Both the position numbers and the translations under genes were made by a program. Shown one piece after another: positions 35,556 through 40,050 of a DNA stretch of 40,050 nt. How positions within the stretch are numbered: the stretch's first letter is position 1; every line of letters starts with the position of its first letter. The stretch covers positions 1-40,050 of the forward strand of contig JAURBE010000007.1 in the NCBI GenBank assembly GCA_030829145.1. The letters are read 5' to 3'. The DNA is from Verrucomicrobiota bacterium (GTDB lineage Bacteria; Verrucomicrobiota; Verrucomicrobiia; Opitutales; Coraliomargaritaceae). The notes beneath the pieces were generated by a model. It saw nothing but the letters and a program-made list of their open reading frames with translations, made no database searches and had not been told where the DNA came from.

Positions 35556-35941
35556 GGTTTCATCGTCGATTAGCGGGAGAGCTGTTGATCAACACTGCCC
35601 TCTAAAGAAATGAGCTACCGGAGGGGGCCTGCCGGAGCAATCTTCCACCACAGATAGACACAGATATTAAAGAAGGTCTCTGATCTGCCTCCTCAAGGCC
35701 AAGAGAGAGCGGGGCTACAATGGTTAGCTCGCCTGATCCGTGTTCATCTGTGTCCATCTGTGGTTAAAGAAAAAGCAGGACCTAAGATTGCTGGTAGGTT
35801 AAGGTTCATCCGGAAGCATGCTCGCCATGGGATTCGGTTGTGTCATCGGACTGAATCAGTGGTTCTATGCACCCACTCCCCGGCAAATGACGAAGAACCT
35901 AATTTAATACTAAGGGAGACATGCTTTGGTAGTGTTCTACC
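35556..35941. other. Gene-free stretch with repeat element
   Basis: Between the rpmE2 terminator and the FIST gene there is no convincing coding sequence. The first half holds the inverted-repeat element annotated at 35647. The right third (about 35770-35940) holds a 61-codon plus-strand frame without family features and nothing else I recognise. Confidence 0.6.
35647..35766. repeat. Inverted-repeat element with 'ACCACAGAT' ends, copy 1
   Basis: The left end reads ACCACAGATAGACACAGAT and the right end contains ATCCGTGTTCATCTG, TGTCCATCTG and TGGTTA, roughly its reverse complement. About 70 bases of unrelated sequence lie between. A shorter copy is at 37383. Both are small non-coding elements with palindromic ends. 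Confidence 0.75.
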
Positions 35942-37156
35942 CTAAGGAGCGGCATCTGCGCGGAAGCGTTTCTTAACAAAAAGGCCTAAGCTGGCGGCAT
36001 AGCCATGCAGGAGCGTGCGGTTTTGGCTGGTGGCGAATTCGCCGTTGCAAAACAGGCCGACAATGGGGAGTTCCGAGAATGTATCGTGGATGATGGCGAC
36101 GTCGTGGTCGGGCACTCCGTAGAGTGAGGTGCCGCGGCCGATGCAGTCACATAAGCAGCTCCCGTAAATGGTACGCTGCGCGAGTTCACTGGCCTTGGCT
36201 TTCAAGTGTTGCTCGAGGTCATGGGATGCGGAGTGTGCATCGCGGATTTGGAATTGTAAGTTTTGGCCAACTCTGAGTGGGGTGGCGATGGCGACAGCTC
36301 CAGTTTGAGGGTCGATGGCTGCGAGGTTGCGCACCAAGAAGTCGCCGATACTAAAGTTCGCTTGATACTCATCCAGCACGAGCCCGATAAAGATGTTGCC
36401 CTGGGCTTTTTGCTGATCCTGCTGCGACATGCCTTCCAGTGTGTCACGTAGCACTTCGAGTATCGGGCGGTTACCGATCTCGTGGATAATATTGTGTTTT
36501 GCCTGTGTAATGGTCCATGCCGAGCCGACGGGGCGGCAGCCTTGTGACAACAGTGGCTCAATAGTCACTGCGCCTTCAAGGCCGAGTGCGACGGCACCGT
36601 CCGTGAGGATCTTGCCATTTAAATAGAGGGACGAGGCGCTCTCGTTGGTGGCTGCGCAAGCAAATCCACCAATGGTAGTGCGATGCCTTGTGGCATGGTC
36701 CCAGTCGGGCAGCCACGATTCGTTACCGATGCTTTCGGAGGATGCAAAGAGCATCCATGCATTGATGGTATTGGTTGAGTCATTCAGTGTCACTTTGAAT
36801 TGTTCGGCACGATCGGTTGCTACGAATGTTTCAATGGGCAAATGAACCGCGCGCACGTTCGTGTCTGGCAAGTGGTACAGTGCGATACAAAAGCCAGCTT
36901 CATTTTCAACTTCCTGATCGCTGGCAATGAGCCCACTAGCAGAGCATCCGATGACTGTCGGGGCATGCGCATAAATCTGCACGATTTCCATGATTTCTTT
37001 GGCGTGTGCACTGCAATCTGGGGTAGTAAAAAGCTGAGCAAATGTAACGGGGCCAGCAAGTGCCTCCTTTTGTGCGTTCGCCCAATTTTCGACCTCCACG
37101 CCATTAAACGGAAGCGGGAAGTATTGAACGACGCTGTGACCTGCTATAACCGACAT
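35942..37156 (-). CDS. FIST-domain sensory protein
   Basis: This 404-residue cytosolic protein has a FIST N-domain (residues 30-215, including PTVIGCSASGLIASDQEVENE) and a FIST C-domain (about 225-390, including CLCDCIGRGTSLYG and FSELPIVGLFCNGEFA). FIST proteins are thought to sense small ligands, perhaps amino acids, and often lie beside histidine kinases or methyl-accepting proteins. Here a hybrid histidine kinase starts 518 bases away in the opposite direction, which fits. No signal peptide or membrane segment is present. The ATG at 37156 follows a plausible AT-rich promoter region. Confidence 0.87.
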   Translation of the reverse strand: MSVIAGHSVVQYFPLPFNGVEVENWANAQKEALAGPVTFAQLFTTPDCSAHAKEIMEIVQIYAHAPTVIGCSASGLIASDQEVENEAGFCIALYHLPDTNVRAVHLPIETFVATDRAEQFKVTLNDSTNTINAWMLFASSESIGNESWLPDWDHATRHRTTIGGFACAATNESASSLYLNGKILTDGAVALGLEGAVTIEPLLSQGCRPVGSAWTITQAKHNIIHEIGNRPILEVLRDTLEGMSQQDQQKAQGNIFIGLVLDEYQANFSIGDFLVRNLAAIDPQTGAVAIATPLRVGQNLQFQIRDAHSASHDLEQHLKAKASELAQRTIYGSCLCDCIGRGTSLYGVPDHDVAIIHDTFSELPIVGLFCNGEFATSQNRTLLHGYAASLGLFVKKRFRADAAP

Positions 37157-37674
37157 AAGAGTATCCGCACGGAATGAAGAACTAAACAGAGTACGTCGAA
37201 TTTTAGTATAAATGACGATACTATTTTTTATGTAATTGATTGGCGCATTTAAATATGAATCAAGATCTAGTGTGAAGTACGCTAAATTCGCACCATTATA
37301 ACGAGGCCTTCGAAGGGATATGGAACGGTGCTATTTTAATAGCTCTTACTGTTCGGTAAATGTCTGATTCAACGCCTTTTAGAACCACAGATGAACACGG
37401 ATTTAATAGTTCGTTTCATTCAGAATATCCGTGTCCATACCTGTCCATCTGTGGTTTATAATTACACTAACTTAGCGTGCTCGACACTAGGGAAGTCAGT
37501 GGTTAAGTGCATTTTCATATAATTGATTGCAGGACTTATTGAATATGTTTTCCCCTCCTTTGTTGCATGCCAGTACAAGTTTAAGATACATTAAATGACG
37601 TTGGCTAATTGGGGTGATCTCGGATAAGGGATTGATTTGTACGTCGATATGCCGCTTGCTATTTTAAATACCAA
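37157..37674. other. Divergent intergenic region between FIST and kinase genes
   Basis: These 518 bases separate two divergent genes and must hold both promoters. They contain the second 'ACCACAGAT' repeat element at 37383-37456. The flanks are AT-rich. I see no coding frame of interest and no Zur-type palindrome. Confidence 0.6.
37383..37456. repeat. Inverted-repeat element with 'ACCACAGAT' ends, copy 2
   Basis: The left end AACCACAGATGAACACGGAT pairs with the right end, which contains ATCCGTGTCCAT, a four-base insertion, and GTCCATCTGTGGTT. The middle is about 25 bases. It is a shorter version of the element at 35647, in which both ends are recognisable. The long near-perfect arms would make a stable hairpin. 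Confidence 0.8.
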
Positions 37675-39942
37675 ATGAACATGGCAAAAGAGGAGATCAA
37701 GATACTGCTGTTCGAAGAGAATTCTGCGGATGCAGAGTTGATCTGTAAGTATCTTGAATTATCCAATCTGAAGTATGAGCTCATGCGGGTCAGGCGATTA
37801 GCCGACGGCCTGCTGTTAATGAAGGAACAGGCGATTGACCTTATATTGCTTGATTTACCGCTGCTAGATAGCCCTGAAATTACCACTTTAAAGGTCGTGA
37901 CTGCTGCCGTACGTGATGAGGCCATTATGGTACTAACAGATACCGATGATCGACAGTTGTCGGAAGAAGCACTGCAAGGGGTCGTACAGGATTATCTGTC
38001 CAAGGATCGATTAACTGAAGATGTATTGCGGCGCTCGATTCTAAATGCGATAGAGCGTGCTAGATTACTGAAACGTGTCGAGGCGCACACATCTGAGGCT
38101 CAGCATCCTACTGCATTTCGATGCCAAATTTTTGATGTCAATCCAGATGCGATGCTGATTCTGACTAACAAGTATGAGATCAAGTGCTTAAACGCAGCGG
38201 CGGGAGAACTGTTAGAAGCTGAGTCAGACGCGTTGGTGGGTGAGACGTTTCCGTTTGAAGTTGAGCGAGAAAAGCGAATTAAGCTGGAAATCCCATGTGC
38301 GGATAACAGTACACGATTGGTCGAACTGAACGCCATCGATTTGGTCTGGGAAGGTGAGGGGGCGTTATTGGTGATACTTCGCGATGTGACGTTGCGCGAC
38401 AAGTCGGAGTTGGCTTTGCAGCGTGAGAAAAAGTGCCTTTCGTTAGTCTTGGATTCGATTGCGGATGCAGTGATCGTGGTGAACTCAGAGTCAAAAATCG
38501 AGCGCATGAATCAAGTGGCTTTGGCCATGCTTGATACGCGCCTTGCAGAGGTGCACGGTCGAGCTTTGGGCGACGTATTGAAATTTAAGCATCCCAATGC
38601 GGGTGCGTTGATTGCTGACCCTATTCGACTGCTTCAAGCTGAAGTGAGTGCTGATGATGAACCAGAATTGGACGTTTCGTTAATCCTCCCGAATGGGTGT
38701 GAGGTGTCGGTTACTGCAGAAATTAGCCGCATTTCAGATGACGAACCAGAGCATGAGGGGTATCTTTTGGTGCTGCGAGAGGTGACGAATCATAAGACCG
38801 AGGAAGAGACGCTTTTTCAGTCAGAGAAGTTACACTCGATGGGCTTGCTGGCTGGTGGTATAGCCCATGATTTTAACAATATCCTGACTGCTATTTTAGG
38901 CAACATCTCCATGGTGCAGATGGGCATGGACGAGGGCAGTGCCGATTCGATTAAGCTACTTGCGGCAGAGAAGGCTGCGCTACAAGCAACATCTTTAACA
39001 CAACAGTTGTTAACGCTTTCTAGAAAAGGTAGCCTCAGCCTTGAGACGACTGCGCTCGATCAGTTAGTAGAAGAGAGTGCAGGATTTATTTTACACGGAT
39101 CAAATGTAAGCTGTGAAGTGACAAAAGATCCAGATTTGTGGGCAGTGGATGCAGATAAGGGGCAGATCAGCCAAGTCGTGAATAATTTGATGATCAATGC
39201 GGATCAATCTATGCCCGAAGGCGGTAAGATTCGTGTAGGGTTGAGTTGTGAGTGTATTAACAATGGCAAAGTGCCACTGTTACCAGCTGGGGACTATGTG
39301 TGTATTGCCGTCCAAGATCAAGGCGTTGGCATCAAGCCAGAAAATTTAAAGCGTATTTTTGATCCGTATTTCACAACAAAAGATGGCGGAAATGGTCTCG
39401 GCTTGGCCACGTCTTATTCGATTGTTACAAATCATCAGGGTATGATGACCGTGGAATCGGTGTTATTTGCAGGATCTATTTTTAAAGTGTATTTGCCGAA
39501 GTCAGCCGCAGCCGTGCTTGCTCCAGCTGTGAAGAAGGAATTGGATACGAATACGATACATGTCGGTCATGGGCGGATTCTTGTGATGGATGACATGGAA
39601 GCGATGATGATGGTTGCTGGTGAGATTCTACAGGTGCTGGGCTATGAGGTGGAGTATGCCACGGATGGAGTTGCAGCGATTGAAGCATACAAGAAGGCGA
39701 GAGAGGCGGGTCATCCCTTTGCTGCTGTGGTGTTTGATCTAACGGTTCCTGGCGGCATGGGTGGTGAAGAAGCTTGTAGCATTTTATTAGAGTATGATCC
39801 CGATTTGATTGCAGTTGCATCCAGTGGTTACTCCAATTCCAGTGTGATGTCGGAACATGAGAAGGCAGGCTTTAAGGCTGTGGTGCCTAAGCCCTACCGC
39901 ATCAAAGATATGAGCGCAGCGCTGCAGCGAATACTTCAGTGA
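37675..39942 (+). CDS. Hybrid histidine kinase (receiver–PAS–PAS–kinase–receiver)
   Basis: This 755-residue cytosolic sensor kinase has no membrane segments. Domains in order: a receiver at about 5-125 (LILLDLPLLD carries the acceptor Asp); a PAS domain at about 145-245 (FDVNPDAMLILTNKYEIKCLNAA); a second PAS at about 255-375 (SIADAVIVVNSESKIERMNQ). HisKA at about 385-455 has the phospho-accepting His in GGIAHDFNNILTAILGN. The HATPase has NADQSM, DQGVGI and NGLGLATSYSI. A second receiver follows at about 640-755 (AAVVFDLTVPGGMGGEEA, then KPYR). Start is the ATG at 37675 or the in-frame ATG at 37681; no ribosome-binding site is visible. The partner output protein is unknown. Confidence 0.93.
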   Translation: MNMAKEEIKILLFEENSADAELICKYLELSNLKYELMRVRRLADGLLLMKEQAIDLILLDLPLLDSPEITTLKVVTAAVRDEAIMVLTDTDDRQLSEEALQGVVQDYLSKDRLTEDVLRRSILNAIERARLLKRVEAHTSEAQHPTAFRCQIFDVNPDAMLILTNKYEIKCLNAAAGELLEAESDALVGETFPFEVEREKRIKLEIPCADNSTRLVELNAIDLVWEGEGALLVILRDVTLRDKSELALQREKKCLSLVLDSIADAVIVVNSESKIERMNQVALAMLDTRLAEVHGRALGDVLKFKHPNAGALIADPIRLLQAEVSADDEPELDVSLILPNGCEVSVTAEISRISDDEPEHEGYLLVLREVTNHKTEEETLFQSEKLHSMGLLAGGIAHDFNNILTAILGNISMVQMGMDEGSADSIKLLAAEKAALQATSLTQQLLTLSRKGSLSLETTALDQLVEESAGFILHGSNVSCEVTKDPDLWAVDADKGQISQVVNNLMINADQSMPEGGKIRVGLSCECINNGKVPLLPAGDYVCIAVQDQGVGIKPENLKRIFDPYFTTKDGGNGLGLATSYSIVTNHQGMMTVESVLFAGSIFKVYLPKSAAAVLAPAVKKELDTNTIHVGHGRILVMDDMEAMMMVAGEILQVLGYEVEYATDGVAAIEAYKKAREAGHPFAAVVFDLTVPGGMGGEEACSILLEYDPDLIAVASSGYSNSSVMSEHEKAGFKAVVPKPYRIKDMSAALQRILQ

Positions 39943-39969
39943 CCAGGTGTCTGCCAGCCGATTCAGACT

Positions 39970-40050
39970 TTAAGCCTTTATGATTCGCAGCTGTTGAGGG
40001 GTCAGCGCTTCGGTTCTTGTTTTGATGAGAACGTATTTAAAACATGCTTT
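39970..40050 (-). CDS. Possible C-terminal end of a gene entering from the right
   Basis: On the minus strand the last 81 bases read without a stop and end at a TAA at 39970. The reading gives KYVLIKTRTEALTPQQLRIIKA, which has the balance of a real protein end. It would converge with the histidine kinase at a spacing of 27 bases. The length is too short to identify or prove. Confidence 0.3.
   Translation of the reverse strand, partial: KACFKYVLIKTRTEALTPQQLRIIKA

Noticed and set aside
35760-35945. 61-codon plus-strand frame after the repeat element
   Set aside because: It begins in the repeat end, overlaps the FIST stop and has no family features.
35647-37456. CRISPR-like array
   Set aside because: Only two inverted-repeat elements with different spacing; no regular direct repeats and no cas genes.

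Overview
The window looks like chromosome of a Gram-negative bacterium of the Verrucomicrobiota, probably the Opitutales/Puniceicoccales side (Coraliomargarita- or Lentimonas-like). I infer this from the gene mix (Rho with a long basic N-terminal extension, TPR–ExbB–ExbD cluster, FIST protein, type IV pilus genes behind rho), from the scarcity of clear Shine-Dalgarno sites, and from short intergenic inverted-repeat elements containing 'ACCACAGAT'. No 16S gene is present, so the lineage is an inference. I see no phage, insertion sequence or CRISPR array.

Layout. 1-4,150: end of a tRNA, two copies of a hairpin repeat, avtA (valine-pyruvate aminotransferase), an OmpA/Pal-type lipoprotein, a two-domain CbiX-like protein, a NarL-type response regulator and tRNA-Ser(UGA). 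4,156-8,437: comM, then divergently coaE and rho. 8,483-14,327: type IV pilus motor operon pilB-pilT-pilB-pilC, closed by a strong terminator. 14,457-17,482: a Ste24-like M48 protease, a secreted endonuclease/exonuclease/phosphatase-fold protein and a PhnP-like metallo-beta-lactamase-fold hydrolase.

17,602-26,342 is the most interesting part: a probable zinc-starvation (Zur) island. It holds two COG0523 (CobW-family) GTPases, a HisI with one zinc-binding cysteine position changed, CysS, a divergent FeoB-like membrane protein with a cysteine-rich gate, an FAD-dependent oxidoreductase with a CC-x2-C-x-C tail, and a Fur-family regulator. Three nearly identical 21-bp palindromes (TAATGAAA-N5-TTTCATTA type) sit before cobW1, hisI and the oxidoreductase–feoB-like–cobW2–cysS operon. 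The best reading is that the Fur-family protein is Zur, that the FeoB-like protein imports a metal, and that the GTPases distribute scarce zinc to clients such as HisI and CysS. A frameshifted ThuA-like remnant lies between cobW1 and hisI.

26,365-35,493: SnoaL/CaMKII-AD-like protein, accA, a small TPR protein, a coiled-coil zinc-ribbon protein, then a co-oriented run of a large periplasmic TPR protein, ExbB, ExbD, a TonB-like anchor, a dCMP deaminase, AlgH/YqgE and the zinc-ligand-poor ribosomal proteins L36 and L31 type B. 35,494-40,050: two 'ACCACAGAT' repeat elements, a FIST sensory protein and a divergent hybrid histidine kinase, with a possible gene end at the right edge.
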